Below are positions 24,772 through 33,730 of a DNA stretch of 64,000 nucleotides, piece by piece. The translations under genes and the position numbers were made by a program. The stretch's first letter is position 1; each line of letters starts with the position of its first letter. The stretch spans positions 1 to 64,000 of the forward strand of contig JAJDTM010000013.1 in the NCBI GenBank assembly GCA_022827185.1. Direction: 5' to 3'. This DNA comes from Candidatus Poribacteria bacterium (GTDB taxonomy: Bacteria > Poribacteria > WGA-4E > WGA-3G). Under the pieces are notes generated by a model, which saw only the letters and a program-made list of their open reading frames with translations, was not told the origin of the DNA and ran no database searches.

Positions 24772-26025
24772 CTATTCCAAATATTCGTAAATCGGGAATT
24801 GCGCGCAGAGTTCCTTGACTTTCTCCCGAATCTGGCGTTTGATGGCGGCTTTTTGCCTGTTTTCGAGTGCCTCTGTGATAAAATCGGCGACTTGAACCAT
24901 GTCATCCTCTTTCATGCCGCGTGTTGTGATCATCGGTGTCCCGAGGCGTATGCCGCTTGTTGTTCTCGGTTTCCTTTTGTCGAAAGGAATGGTATTTTTA
25001 TTGACGATAATTCCGGCATCTTCCAAATGATCGGCAGCTTGTCGTCCGCTGAGTTTTTCGTATTTTGAGGTGAGATCCATCAGCATCAAGTGGTTGTCTG
25101 TTCCGCCGCTCACCAATCGGAACCCGTTTTCGATTAACCTCGCAGCCAGTGCCTTGGCATTTTTAACGATCTGCGCTTGATATACTTTAAAGTCAGGTTC
25201 GCTTGCTTCCTTGAATGCGACGGCTCTCGCGGCGATTGTGTGCAGAAAAGGCCCGCCTTGCAAACCGGGGAACACAGCGCGGTCAATCTTGTCTGCGTAC
25301 TCGGCTTTACACATAATCATTGCGCCGCGGGGACCGCGTAAGGTTTTGTGCGTTGTCGTTGTAATCACATCAACATAAGGCACCGGGTCTGGATGAACAC
25401 CGCCTGCGATAAGTCCTGCGATATGTGCTATATCTGCGAGTAAATAGGCACCTACAGACTCAGCAACCTGTCGCCATGCAGCAAAGTCGAAGTGCCGAGG
25501 ATAGGCTGTTGCCCCCACAACAATGAGTTTGGGACGCTGCTGTTCTGCGAGACGCGCGATATCTTCCATGTCAATACGCTCTGTCTCGGCATCTACGCCA
25601 TAAGCAGCAATATTGTAAAGGTTTCCTGAAAAGTTGACGTTAGCACCGTGCGTGAGATGTCCGCCTTGACTGAGAGACATGCCAAGAATCGTATCACCGG
25701 GTTCAAGCAGCGCGTGGTAAACTGCCATGTTCGCTTGGCTGCCGGCATGGGGTTGGACGTTGACGTGCTCAACGCCGAAGAGTCCCTTGGCGCGCGCAAT
25801 TGCGAGGGATTCGACATCGTCCATAAACTGGCATCCGTTATAGTAACGCTCACCGGGGTAGCCCTCGGCGTATTTGTTGGCGAGAATGCTGCTTTGCGCC
25901 TCCATAACGGCACGGCTGGCGTAGTTCTCCGACGGGATTAACATGAGGGAATCTTGCTGGCGTGTTAAGTCTTTGGCGGCGATCTCAACAATCTGTGGGT
26001 CGACTTCACCTAATAATTTGTTCAT
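24772..26025 (-). CDS. glyA: Serine hydroxymethyltransferase
   Basis: A 417-residue PLP enzyme interconverting serine and glycine with tetrahydrofolate. Signatures: [50 protein letters not shown], and the PLP lysine in [18 protein letters not shown] (about residue 225). Length is normal. Start ATG 26023-26025 (MNKLLGEV) preceded by GGGAACGAAG. It lies upstream of folC in the same direction with a 245-nt gap, so the two folate genes are neighbours but probably separately transcribed. Confidence 0.96.
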   Translation of the reverse strand: MNKLLGEVDPQIVEIAAKDLTRQQDSLMLIPSENYASRAVMEAQSSILANKYAEGYPGERYYNGCQFMDDVESLAIARAKGLFGVEHVNVQPHAGSQANMAVYHALLEPGDTILGMSLSQGGHLTHGANVNFSGNLYNIAAYGVDAETERIDMEDIARLAEQQRPKLIVVGATAYPRHFDFAAWRQVAESVGAYLLADIAHIAGLIAGGVHPDPVPYVDVITTTTHKTLRGPRGAMIMCKAEYADKIDRAVFPGLQGGPFLHTIAARAVAFKEASEPDFKVYQAQIVKNAKALAARLIENGFRLVSGGTDNHLMLMDLTSKYEKLSGRQAADHLEDAGIIVNKNTIPFDKRKPRTTSGIRLGTPMITTRGMKEDDMVQVADFITEALENRQKAAIKRQIREKVKELCAQFPIYEYLE

Positions 26026-26081
26026 CTTCGTTCCCGTTTGCAATTAAAGTGGTGTTATGTTGTATAAAGTGTAGAAGATAA

Positions 26082-26110
26082 ATTTTAACACAGATTTGCC
26101 ACAAATTCAA
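26082..26110 (-). promoter_or_regulatory. Probable promoter of glyA
   Basis: On the minus strand -35 TTGAAT (26105-26110), 17-nt spacer, -10 TAAAAT (26082-26087). Predicted start near 26075, a leader of about 50 nt. The leader is too short for a glycine or THF riboswitch. Confidence 0.5.
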
Positions 26111-26398
26111 ATTTTTCGTAATTTTTGCGGGTTTCCAAAGGTTAACGCTGGTAAATTCGTGCCATCTTGTTTAATACTATCATGTTTGTTGCCTATTGTT
26201 TGGGTTTCTTCAGAAAATACAAAGGAATAACGATTCAGCGAAACAGTTTTCAGAAGAATGGTTATCAGGGTATTAGCAGTCAGCCATCAGCGGCTGGTTG
26301 TCAGTTAATTTGAATCATGGATTGCGCGGATTTTGGGACGGGATTTGGAGATCGCTCTTACAAGAGGACCAAGCGAATGACTGTGGACGCATGCCAAC
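26111..26398. other. Intergenic stretch without gene
   Basis: Between glyA and the STAS gene. It contains a CAGTCAGCCATCAGCGGCTG low-complexity patch (a repeat also seen near 12200, 27080-27120 and 48382) and a GGGATTTGGAGATCG-type patch that recurs near 27312. No other structure was found. Confidence 0.5.
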
Positions 26399-26427
26399 AA
26401 AAAAGAAGGGGTGGTAAAACCACCCCC
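26399..26427 (-). terminator. Rho-independent terminator of the STAS gene
   Basis: On the minus strand, 29 nt after the stop of the STAS gene: stem GGGGTGGT / ACCACCCC with a 2-nt loop followed by TTCTTTTTTG. Strong stem and U-tract. Confidence 0.85.
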
Positions 26428-26455
26428 AGTTGAGATTCTATAGAATTTTGGAATT

Positions 26456-26797
26456 TTAGGCGGAGAGTGCGGAAACTGCAGCGTCCTCGGTGTCGTAGTG
26501 TTCAAAGACACGGACCAGTCGGCTGAGAACAACCAGATTTTTGATCTGTTTACTGACGTTGACGACCCCGACACGTCCTTTCTTGCGGGCGGTAATAGCA
26601 CGGATGCCCATGAGTGCACCGAGCCCTGTGCTGTCGATCTTATTGACGTGCTCGAAATTAATGAGGATACGGGGTGCCTCGGATACCTCTAACTCCGGCG
26701 AGAGTGCTGCCTGTAATGCTGATACGGAGGGTCCGATGAGTTTTCCGTTGGGTTCCAAAATCGTGATGCCATTTTGCTGACGAATTTTAGTAGTCAT
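26456..26797 (-). CDS. STAS-domain anti-sigma factor antagonist
   Basis: A 113-residue single STAS domain of the SpoIIAA/RsbV type. The phosphorylatable Ser lies in NKIDSTGLGALMGI (about residue 56). Such proteins switch partners with a kinase/anti-sigma factor when dephosphorylated. No kinase, phosphatase or sigma gene is adjacent; the gene is monocistronic with its own terminator and AAGGA Shine-Dalgarno. A paralogue is at 39148-39501. Confidence 0.93.
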   Translation of the reverse strand: MTTKIRQQNGITILEPNGKLIGPSVSALQAALSPELEVSEAPRILINFEHVNKIDSTGLGALMGIRAITARKKGRVGVVNVSKQIKNLVVLSRLVRVFEHYDTEDAAVSALSA

Positions 26798-27125
26798 GAT
26801 TTATTCCTTTTTATTTTAGAGGATATTAGAGTTGTCAATTGACTGCTCTAAATCTTTTATACTTTTTGAAGGTTCAATTTAGGTATTTGATAGTTTAGTC
26901 AGATACGATGAAAAAAAGTTCGTCTTTTTTGAAAGTTTCTCATAAATATCCACGTGTGGAATTAAATCCGTACGATTCGGATCATCATCACGGGCTTTCA
27001 ATTATTAAAGACGCAATTGGTCAGCCAAAAGGGTGCATAATTTTGAAAAAAATCACAAAAAATGAGGAAATAGTTGTCAGAAGGATGGTTGTCAGTTATC
27101 AGTTTTCGGTTATCAGTTGTAAGAG

Positions 27126-27244
27126 TAGGACTTACGGAAATTGAATAAATGTAGGACATTTGGACGCAAAAAGCAGTAATTTCGATGTATTTACCCCTAA
27201 ATCCCCTTATCAGGAGAACTTTAAAAAGAAATGCGTAAATCCTA
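27126..27244. mobile_element. MITE family B, copy 1 (TIR TAGGACTTACG)
   Basis: A 119-bp element bounded by TAGGACTTACGGA and TGCGTAAATCCTA (11 of 13 paired) and flanked by a 5-bp direct repeat AAGAG (27121-27125 and 27245-27249). It contains the CCCCTAAATCCCCTTATCAG block found in several gaps. No coding capacity. Confidence 0.82.
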
Positions 27245-27402
27245 AAGAGATTTGGAAAACATCGGCATTTTCTTTAACTAACGCCTCTCACTGCAAGGCA
27301 AAACTAATATGCATCGGGATTTGGAGATCCCTCCTACGGAAGAATTAACGCGCCAAGTATTTCAGTTGCATGCTATTCAATAATATGCTAACCTAATAGA
27401 TA

Positions 27403-27493
27403 TAGGACTTACGCATTTTCCATGATAATGAACGTCCGACGCATTGCAGGCGGAGTTTGAAACCCCGCCTGCGAGGGGGATGCGTAAGTCCTA
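27403..27493. mobile_element. MITE family B, copy 2
   Basis: A 91-bp element with perfect 14-bp terminal inverted repeats TAGGACTTACGCAT / ATGCGTAAGTCCTA and a 5-bp flanking duplication AGATA (27398-27402 and 27494-27498). The interior has the GC-rich palindrome GCAGGCGGAGTTT / AAACCCCGCCTGC, also found at 3780-3806. It ends 88 bp before the start of the plus-strand lipoprotein gene. Confidence 0.87.
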
Positions 27494-27580
27494 AGATAAT
27501 AAGATGTCTTATGTAACCTTAAACCGCTGTTTTTCTATAGTCCCAACCTCTTGATCAGGGACCTGAGCGAAGGAATTAAT

Positions 27581-29881
27581 GTGTATCTCTGGAATAGACT
27601 TTTGTATAGTAAATTTTGGAAACCCGCAAGTTGCGCGAAAAAATTTATAATCCTACTCCTGCTCCTACTTTTGTGGGGGTGTGACTCACAACAAAAGCAG
27701 CCGGCACAGCAGTCTACGGATCAGCAGTCTGTGTCCACTGAAGCACTGGAATCTGTCACACCGCCGCCACGCGCTGAAGATTGGCATACCTTCATGCACG
27801 ATTTAAGTTTTTCTGGGGTGAGTCTGGATGAAAGCCTCACGCCTCCACTGGCATTGTTGTGGAAATTCAAGACCGGTGGTCCGCTCTACGCTTCACCCGT
27901 AACCGCGAATGGCACTCTATATATCGGTTCAACCGATGGCAAATTGTACGCGTTGGATGCCAAGGAGTGGGGGATTAAATGGGTGTTTGATGCTGGAGAT
28001 GCTATCCGATATTCTGCGATAGCACTCGGAGACAGGGTTTATTTCAATGCCCGGAATAACAAGGTCTATGCTTTGGATGCAAAAACGGGTGAGAAATTAT
28101 GGGAGTTCAAATCAAAAAATTGGATGGACGCACCACCGGTTGTTGCGGATAACAAGATTTATATCGGTGTGTTTCCTTCAAAGATCTATGTGTTGAACGC
28201 GAGGACAGGGACAGTTGAATCGGTGCGCGAGCGGACGATCCATATCCGTGGGATCGAATATGGATGTGCAAAAGGTGTGTTCCGTCCGGTTTTCCCGGAA
28301 CATGATGCGAAATTGTGGAGAGATCAGACAGGCGGAAGTGAGAGTTATCCTGTCATCGCGAATGGTGTCGTCTATATTGGGGCACGTGATGGCCAACTTC
28401 ACGCCTTTGACGCTTCATCAAAGACCCAGGTTTGGAAGTATCAACTCGGTGGTTTTGTGGAAGCCGCCCCTGCGATCTCTGATGGCATCCTTTATGCTGC
28501 ATCAGGGGACGGTAGTGTCTATGCGTTCACAAACGCGAGCGAGGTTGCAAACCTCGCCAACGAGAATCGCGTGAAGGAAACTCGGCGGACAGGGGTTGTG
28601 GTGCGTGATACGGCACCAGTTTATACCACGAAAGCAGGCATCTCCGTGTTATTAAACCTCAACGATGCGGTGCGGTTGCCGATTGTGCAAGCTTCGGACG
28701 CATCAACGCCGAATGCGCGTATGGCATTCGACGGGTATGAGGTTGAACTCCCGAACGGTGTTCGGGGATGGATGGATAAGTTCGATTTTGGGGAATTTGA
28801 GGACACCGACGGTATCATGTTCAATACAACTTTCAGTCGTAGGCGTGATCTACCGACTGACCCGCCGCGTAGGATACAATTGATTGAAGGTGCGGAATTT
28901 CCGCGCTGGAGCCCTGATGGAGAACTTATTGCATTTCTGAAAAGGAATGATGTCGGCAGTCGGTATTGGCGTGCGAATGAATTGTGGATTATGGATCGGA
29001 AAGGTGAAAAAGCACGAAGACTTTACGTGGGGCAGTTTTACAATCCGCATATCTCTTGGTCCCTGGATAGTAGACTTTTAGCATTTGAGGTTGACGAAGC
29101 AGGGGAACGCTATATCTACACAGTGGATTGGCAATTTGGACGGGTAAAACAGTTGGCTTTTGGCGAGGGACCCGCTTGGTCGCCTACTTCAAACCGCTTG
29201 GTGTTTAGAAGACACGACTTCTCTCAAACTGGGGGGATGGATGTCATCTACCGTATCAATAGCGATGGTAGCGATCTACGTGCCATCGCGCGTGTGCCGA
29301 TTGAACGCCGACAGCGTAGCTACACCTATCTTCCCGCTCCATCTTGGGCACCTGATGGTACACGTGTCGCTTTTGGTGTGAATAGCTCGAAATATGTTGG
29401 TGTCCGGATCCAAAATATAGAAGGTGAACGCTTAAAGGAGATTCAGACCCAACATCAAAAGGTTCGCCAACTGAATTGGTCAGCAGATAGCACACAACTG
29501 GCTTATGTTTTGTCCGGTAGCAATCGTCCTGGACAGCGGATTGATAAGCAGTTGCACATATCGGAGTCGGTACCTACGCTGACGCAGAGCCAGATATTGA
29601 AACACACGTCGCCCTCTTGGTCGCCGACTGGGAAACAGTTGGCATATTTGGAACGTGAGGACTGTGGGGGGATCCTTTGGAAAGTTTGGGTTTATGATCT
29701 TGAAAGCGGTGAGAAGGCACCTATTGCCCGTACTGCGATGAAACTGACCTCCGTTGTCTGGATGCCAGACGGTGAGCACCTCTGCTTGTGGCAAACATCA
29801 GACTATCTGCGTGATAATGCGTATAAACCGGCGTTAACGCAGGCGTGGATTGTGCCTGTTGACATCCCTACTTTTGAATAG
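27581..29881 (+). CDS. Lipoprotein with PQQ-like propeller, SH3-like segment and TolB-like propeller
   Basis: A 766-residue lipoprotein. A signal peptide with lipobox LLLWGC is followed by a Gln/Ser-rich linker. Residues about 60-320 form BamB/PQQ-type blades (SPVTANGTLYIGSTDGKLYA; DNKIYIGVFPSKIYVL; ANGVVYIGARDGQLHA). A short central segment (GVVVRDTAPVY to GVRGWMDKFDF) looks like a bacterial SH3 domain. Residues about 420-760 carry TolB/PD40 blades (PRWSPDGELIAF; HISWSLDSRLLAF; PSWSPTGKQLAYL). I chose the GTG at 27581 because GAAGGA sits 6 nt before it. No partner genes adjoin. Confidence 0.87.
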   Translation: MYLWNRLLYSKFWKPASCAKKFIILLLLLLLWGCDSQQKQPAQQSTDQQSVSTEALESVTPPPRAEDWHTFMHDLSFSGVSLDESLTPPLALLWKFKTGGPLYASPVTANGTLYIGSTDGKLYALDAKEWGIKWVFDAGDAIRYSAIALGDRVYFNARNNKVYALDAKTGEKLWEFKSKNWMDAPPVVADNKIYIGVFPSKIYVLNARTGTVESVRERTIHIRGIEYGCAKGVFRPVFPEHDAKLWRDQTGGSESYPVIANGVVYIGARDGQLHAFDASSKTQVWKYQLGGFVEAAPAISDGILYAASGDGSVYAFTNASEVANLANENRVKETRRTGVVVRDTAPVYTTKAGISVLLNLNDAVRLPIVQASDASTPNARMAFDGYEVELPNGVRGWMDKFDFGEFEDTDGIMFNTTFSRRRDLPTDPPRRIQLIEGAEFPRWSPDGELIAFLKRNDVGSRYWRANELWIMDRKGEKARRLYVGQFYNPHISWSLDSRLLAFEVDEAGERYIYTVDWQFGRVKQLAFGEGPAWSPTSNRLVFRRHDFSQTGGMDVIYRINSDGSDLRAIARVPIERRQRSYTYLPAPSWAPDGTRVAFGVNSSKYVGVRIQNIEGERLKEIQTQHQKVRQLNWSADSTQLAYVLSGSNRPGQRIDKQLHISESVPTLTQSQILKHTSPSWSPTGKQLAYLEREDCGGILWKVWVYDLESGEKAPIARTAMKLTSVVWMPDGEHLCLWQTSDYLRDNAYKPALTQAWIVPVDIPTFE

Positions 29882-29899
29882 CAAGTTTTAGTTTGCACA

Positions 29900-31069
29900 C
29901 TAAAAGGCCGCCTCAAATAACGCTACCATATCTTCTTCTGTGCAGACTCTCGGATTGAATTTGTGGCAGTGATCAAGCATTGCATCTGCTCCGAGTTTTG
30001 GAATCTTTTTTCGGTCTAAGCCAGCCTCTCCGAGTCCGGCAGGCATATTTAATTCCGCGTTGAATGCCCTGATTTTATCAATGGCGGCATGTCCTGCTTC
30101 GCTGCTATCCATATCGTTAGTATCTATCCCCAAAGCACGCGCGATCTCGGCGTATTTCTCGGTTGCATGGGAGAAGTTGAATTCCATGACAGGTGGGAGA
30201 AGAATCGCGTTCGCTACGCCGTGCGGGATGGGTGCGTCTGTGGAGAGTTGATGTGCCAGTGAGTGAACGGCACCGAGACCTTTCTGGAACGCAAAAGCTG
30301 CCATGCACGATCCGAGCAACATTTCTCCGCGTGCTGTCACGTCATTACCGTCGTGGTAGACCTTCTGGATATTTGCGTTTAACATTCTGAGTGCCTGCAA
30401 TGCGACCCCTTCAGCGATAGGATGATACTTCGTTGCGGTGTATGCCTCAATACCGTGTGTGATGGCATCCATACCTGTAGCGGCGGTGAGTGCAGATGGC
30501 ATGCCGAGCGTTATCCCTGGATCAAGGAGTGCTATGTTCGACATGTTGAACGGCGTAACGATTGCCCGTTTTCGCCATCTGTTGGTTGTGTTTAGGGATG
30601 TATCCGTAATGATTGCACCTTGCGAGACTTCACTGCCGGTGCCTGCGGTTGTTGGCACGCAGATGAGTGGTGGTATATCGCCGCGAATCCGTTCGAGTCC
30701 ACCAACATCAGCGTAGTACGGTTCTAAAGGCGGTTCATGGGTCGTCAAAAGGCGGATGGCTTTGGCTGCATCCATGACGCTTCCGCCACCGACAGCGATG
30801 ACGACATCGCACGCTTCCGACTGGTAAGCTTCCACGCCGTCTGTAATGCTGATATCTGTGGGATTCGGTTCGATATCTGAATATATCGCATGCGGTAAAC
30901 CATTTGCGTCTAAAGCATCTGTCGCTTTGGCAAGGATACCGGCGTTAATAACACCCGCATCGCTCACTAAGAGCGGTTTTTTGCCTTCAAACGCTTTGAC
31001 GTGTTCGCCTAAGTTTTGGATGGCACCGTCGCCAAATTCGATTCGTGGGGGTAAAAAGTAGTTTTGCAT
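29900..31069 (-). CDS. Iron-containing alcohol dehydrogenase
   Basis: A 389-residue type III dehydrogenase. NAD-binding GGGSVMDAAKAIRLL and TTAGTGSEVSQGAII are clear; metal ligands are expected in the HGIEAYTA, HSLAHQLS and PHGVANAILLP segments. It oxidises or reduces an alcohol/aldehyde pair; substrate unknown. The start is ambiguous between this ATG (MQNYFLPPRIEFG) and one five codons earlier; no clear Shine-Dalgarno. It converges with the plus-strand lipoprotein gene, 18 nt apart, without a visible terminator. Confidence 0.93.
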   Translation of the reverse strand: MQNYFLPPRIEFGDGAIQNLGEHVKAFEGKKPLLVSDAGVINAGILAKATDALDANGLPHAIYSDIEPNPTDISITDGVEAYQSEACDVVIAVGGGSVMDAAKAIRLLTTHEPPLEPYYADVGGLERIRGDIPPLICVPTTAGTGSEVSQGAIITDTSLNTTNRWRKRAIVTPFNMSNIALLDPGITLGMPSALTAATGMDAITHGIEAYTATKYHPIAEGVALQALRMLNANIQKVYHDGNDVTARGEMLLGSCMAAFAFQKGLGAVHSLAHQLSTDAPIPHGVANAILLPPVMEFNFSHATEKYAEIARALGIDTNDMDSSEAGHAAIDKIRAFNAELNMPAGLGEAGLDRKKIPKLGADAMLDHCHKFNPRVCTEEDMVALFEAAF

Positions 31070-31102
31070 CTGAATTTTTTGCATAAAGGTAGCGCGAGGC
31101 AA

Positions 31103-31184
31103 TAAGACCCCGCGCTATAGGTATCTTTAACCCCCTAAATCCCCCTTATCAGGGGGACTTTAAGAGGAGATTCGTGAGTCCTAT
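31103..31184. repeat. Repeat patch with CCCCTAAATCCCCC hairpin
   Basis: It contains an arm pair around CCCCCTAAATCCCCCTTATC / AGGGGGACTTT and ends in TCGTGAGTCCTA, a diverged family-B terminus. A left terminus could not be found, so this is a fragment. A second small palindrome (GCGCGAGG / CCCCGCGCT) lies at 31091-31118. Confidence 0.5.
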
Positions 31185-31907
31185 CTATTTTGTGGATTTG
31201 AGATGCGCCCAAGTTGTCGCGAGTTTGCTTCTTGCATCAACTGGCAACGAGGGACCATCGGGTCCGTAGACTATGACATCATCGTACTTTGCGACGGTGC
31301 TCCATGTTGCGAGACCGACTCTTCCAACACCATTCTCAGTATCATCGTCTACCTTGGCGACTTCTTCATCGTTGAGGAAGAGCGTGTAACTGCCGGGTTC
31401 ATTAACGATCTTGATGTTGTACCACTCATCATCGTCTATAGTGTGATTGCTATTGGCACCACCTTTACCGCCCCAAGATTCGACCTGTGAGCGTGTGTTT
31501 CCCCAACCGCCGAGGTTCCACCAATACTCCAATGAAGGTTTGAGTTTTTCCATGCGTGGTGGGTGGTCTTCGAGTGCTTGACCGCGGGGTTGCATCAAGC
31601 CTTGGCACCGGAACATAATTAGGAAACCTTCAGCCCCACTGATTTTATTTCCTCTCACTTCAAAAGTATAATCATTCCATTTATCATCCCAGAATTCGTC
31701 AGCGACGACGCTCATGCAGTTGGGTGTGTTTTGGAGTTGATGATATTCATCGCTTTTGAATTCCCAGTCTCCAAAGAGGGCGACCCATTTCTTTTCAGAT
31801 TCTTTCGTGTCATCGAAATTATCTTCAAAATAGGTTTGCGACATCGCAAGTGCCGCAACGCCAAGCGTAATACCACAGATAACGATAAACAGATTACGTC
31901 TGTTCAT
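31185..31907 (-). CDS. Secreted concanavalin-like (DUF1080/LamG-type) domain protein
   Basis: A 240-residue exported protein with signal peptide (cleavage probably after ALAMS). The mature part is one beta-sandwich: ESEKKWVALFGDWEFKSDEY, WNDYTFEVRGNKISGAEGFLIMFR, DDEWYNIKIVNEPGSYTLFLND and RVGLATWSTVAKYDDVIVYG. This layout matches the DUF1080 (3-keto-glycoside hydrolase-like) and C-terminal arabinofuranosidase-type lectin fold. No catalytic residues can be assigned, so it may be a sugar-binding module. Downstream of the DUF1549 gene on the same strand. Confidence 0.75.
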   Translation of the reverse strand: MNRRNLFIVICGITLGVAALAMSQTYFEDNFDDTKESEKKWVALFGDWEFKSDEYHQLQNTPNCMSVVADEFWDDKWNDYTFEVRGNKISGAEGFLIMFRCQGLMQPRGQALEDHPPRMEKLKPSLEYWWNLGGWGNTRSQVESWGGKGGANSNHTIDDDEWYNIKIVNEPGSYTLFLNDEEVAKVDDDTENGVGRVGLATWSTVAKYDDVIVYGPDGPSLPVDARSKLATTWAHLKSTK

Positions 31908-31977
31908 AATAAAATTCTCCTTTTTAGCATATATGTCCTTGATATATAGATGAATATCAAGAATGTTTTCAGTCGGT

Positions 31978-33630
31978 TTAATGATTAAGTGAAAACTCGG
32001 CTGAATTTAGCAGGACCCAATAAAGGTCTTCGTAAGCCAAGTCTTTATTACGATAGAGGCTGCGTTCCATATAGCGTTGGAAATAGGTTTTCTCTTTAGC
32101 CGTTGGCAACCGGGAGAGGACGTTGAGGTAGATATTTTCCAAGCGGTCCGCCGGTTCGCGCCATTTTTGCAAGACGTTATTTACAAAACTACCGCGTTCT
32201 TCGTGGCTTGCACTATCGTTCACTATATCTCCGTTAATCATCATGAGTGCTTGTGGGACGGTTCCATTGAAAGCCTCAATTTCTTCCATTTCCCCGTTAT
32301 CGAGTAGGAATAGAAACTTTCTGAGATGTTCCCGTTTTCTTTCTTCGAGAGCCCGTAGCATGTCTCTACGGTCCTCGCCGCCCGTCTCCTTCAAGCCTTC
32401 CATTTTGACCTGCTGAAGCCTTTCATAGTCGGTAGCCTGGAGGAGCGAATAGAAAAACTGTTCAGCACTTAAGGGTTTCACGTACGCGTGTGAGTAATAA
32501 ATTTCGTCGTCTTTGTTGCTCTTATTCGTTTGTGAGGTACGCTGATAAGTTTCAGAATTAAGGATTGTCCGCATCACGTGCTGTAAGTCATAATCGTGAA
32601 TGATGAGATCTTCGGCGAGCCAGTTCAATAATTCTGGATTGGTGGGTAGATTTTCTTCGCCGAATCCATCAATAGGTTCGACAAAAGCACGTCCCATGAA
32701 GTGCTTCCAGACACGGTTCACGATTGCTCGGCTGAAATAGGGGTTTGATTCATCGGTCATCCATTGTGCGAGTGCCTCGCGCTTTTTAATGAGTGAATCC
32801 TTGTATTCTGTGCCATCTAAAAAGTGCGGACGGACCTGTTTTTCAAGTCTTTCCACCCAAATCGAACCTTGCGGTTTATTAGTAATGAGAAAGTTCTCCA
32901 TACTTATCTCATTACCTGCCATATCCATCGTCTGGATGTCCTCCTGCCGTTGACTTTCGATACCGGTAAAAAAGGCTGCGATCTCATAGAAATCCTCTTG
33001 ACTCCACACCTCCGTTTTGTGATCGTGGCATTCTGCGCACTGCATAGGGAGTCCCAAAAAAAGACGCGAGGTGTGCGAAGTCAGTAAGATGGGCGAATGT
33101 TCGTAACGCATGATATAGTTTCCTGCGCCGTTGTCCCGTAATTCGCCATCCGCCGCGACGAGTTCCTGAACAAATTGATTGTACGGCATATTTTTCGTCA
33201 AGGCATCCCGCACCCAAAACGCCAAACCGTAGCGCCAATCGTTGTCCCCTCCCTGTCTACCGATTAACCAGTTCACCCATAACCCGCTCCAATAGTCAAG
33301 GTAAGCATCACTTGCCAGCAGTTGATTAATCTTCCTCTGGCGTTTGTCTGAAGCACCCTCTTTGAGAAAATCCAAGACCTCATCAGGCGTTGGGATTTTT
33401 CCAGTCAGATCAAGATGGATACGTCGCAAAAACTCTGTATCCTCAGATATTTTTGACGGTTGAATCCCTTCTCTCTTAAGCACTGCATTGATGTGCCGGT
33501 CAAGGTGTTTTGTGCTTGAAGAGACCTGCCGTGTCGGTGTGACAGCAACTTTGGTGCAATTCAGTGTCAAGAACGCAAAAGTAAACAAGGCAAGTGAATA
33601 GTAAGCGGTAATTCCAAAGGATTTTTTCAC
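31978..33630 (-). CDS. DUF1549/DUF1553 secreted lipoprotein
   Basis: A 550-residue protein with N-terminal signal and lipobox LTLNC. The DUF1549 part has DTEFLRRIHLDLTGKIPTPDEV and, near residue 200, the motif MQCAECHDHKTEVWSQEDFY, a CxxCH of cytochrome-c type. DUF1553 follows with SRAIVNRVWKHFMGRAFVEPIDGFGEENLPTNPELLNWLAEDLI. This family is typical of Planctomycetes and relatives and normally pairs with a DUF1501 gene, not found here. Start GTG 33628-33630, with GGAGG 9 nt upstream. Function unknown. Confidence 0.88.
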   Translation of the reverse strand: MKKSFGITAYYSLALFTFAFLTLNCTKVAVTPTRQVSSSTKHLDRHINAVLKREGIQPSKISEDTEFLRRIHLDLTGKIPTPDEVLDFLKEGASDKRQRKINQLLASDAYLDYWSGLWVNWLIGRQGGDNDWRYGLAFWVRDALTKNMPYNQFVQELVAADGELRDNGAGNYIMRYEHSPILLTSHTSRLFLGLPMQCAECHDHKTEVWSQEDFYEIAAFFTGIESQRQEDIQTMDMAGNEISMENFLITNKPQGSIWVERLEKQVRPHFLDGTEYKDSLIKKREALAQWMTDESNPYFSRAIVNRVWKHFMGRAFVEPIDGFGEENLPTNPELLNWLAEDLIIHDYDLQHVMRTILNSETYQRTSQTNKSNKDDEIYYSHAYVKPLSAEQFFYSLLQATDYERLQQVKMEGLKETGGEDRRDMLRALEERKREHLRKFLFLLDNGEMEEIEAFNGTVPQALMMINGDIVNDSASHEERGSFVNNVLQKWREPADRLENIYLNVLSRLPTAKEKTYFQRYMERSLYRNKDLAYEDLYWVLLNSAEFSLNH

Positions 33631-33730
33631 GGTAGATGACCTCCAAGGACACAATTTGGGGAAAATTTATTTCTTAAGAGTCTAACCCATTTTTCACGGT
33701 GTGTCAAGGAAAAGCATCGGAAGGTGATTG

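Noticed and set aside
26835..26840. TTGACA upstream of the first STAS gene as a -35 box
   Set aside because: The matching -10 position would fall on the Shine-Dalgarno, leaving no leader; no better pair was found.
26908..27144. Open frame of 78 codons on the plus strand
   Set aside because: No Shine-Dalgarno, no recognisable domain, and its last third is read through a CAGTTATCAGTT low-complexity repeat and the end of a MITE.
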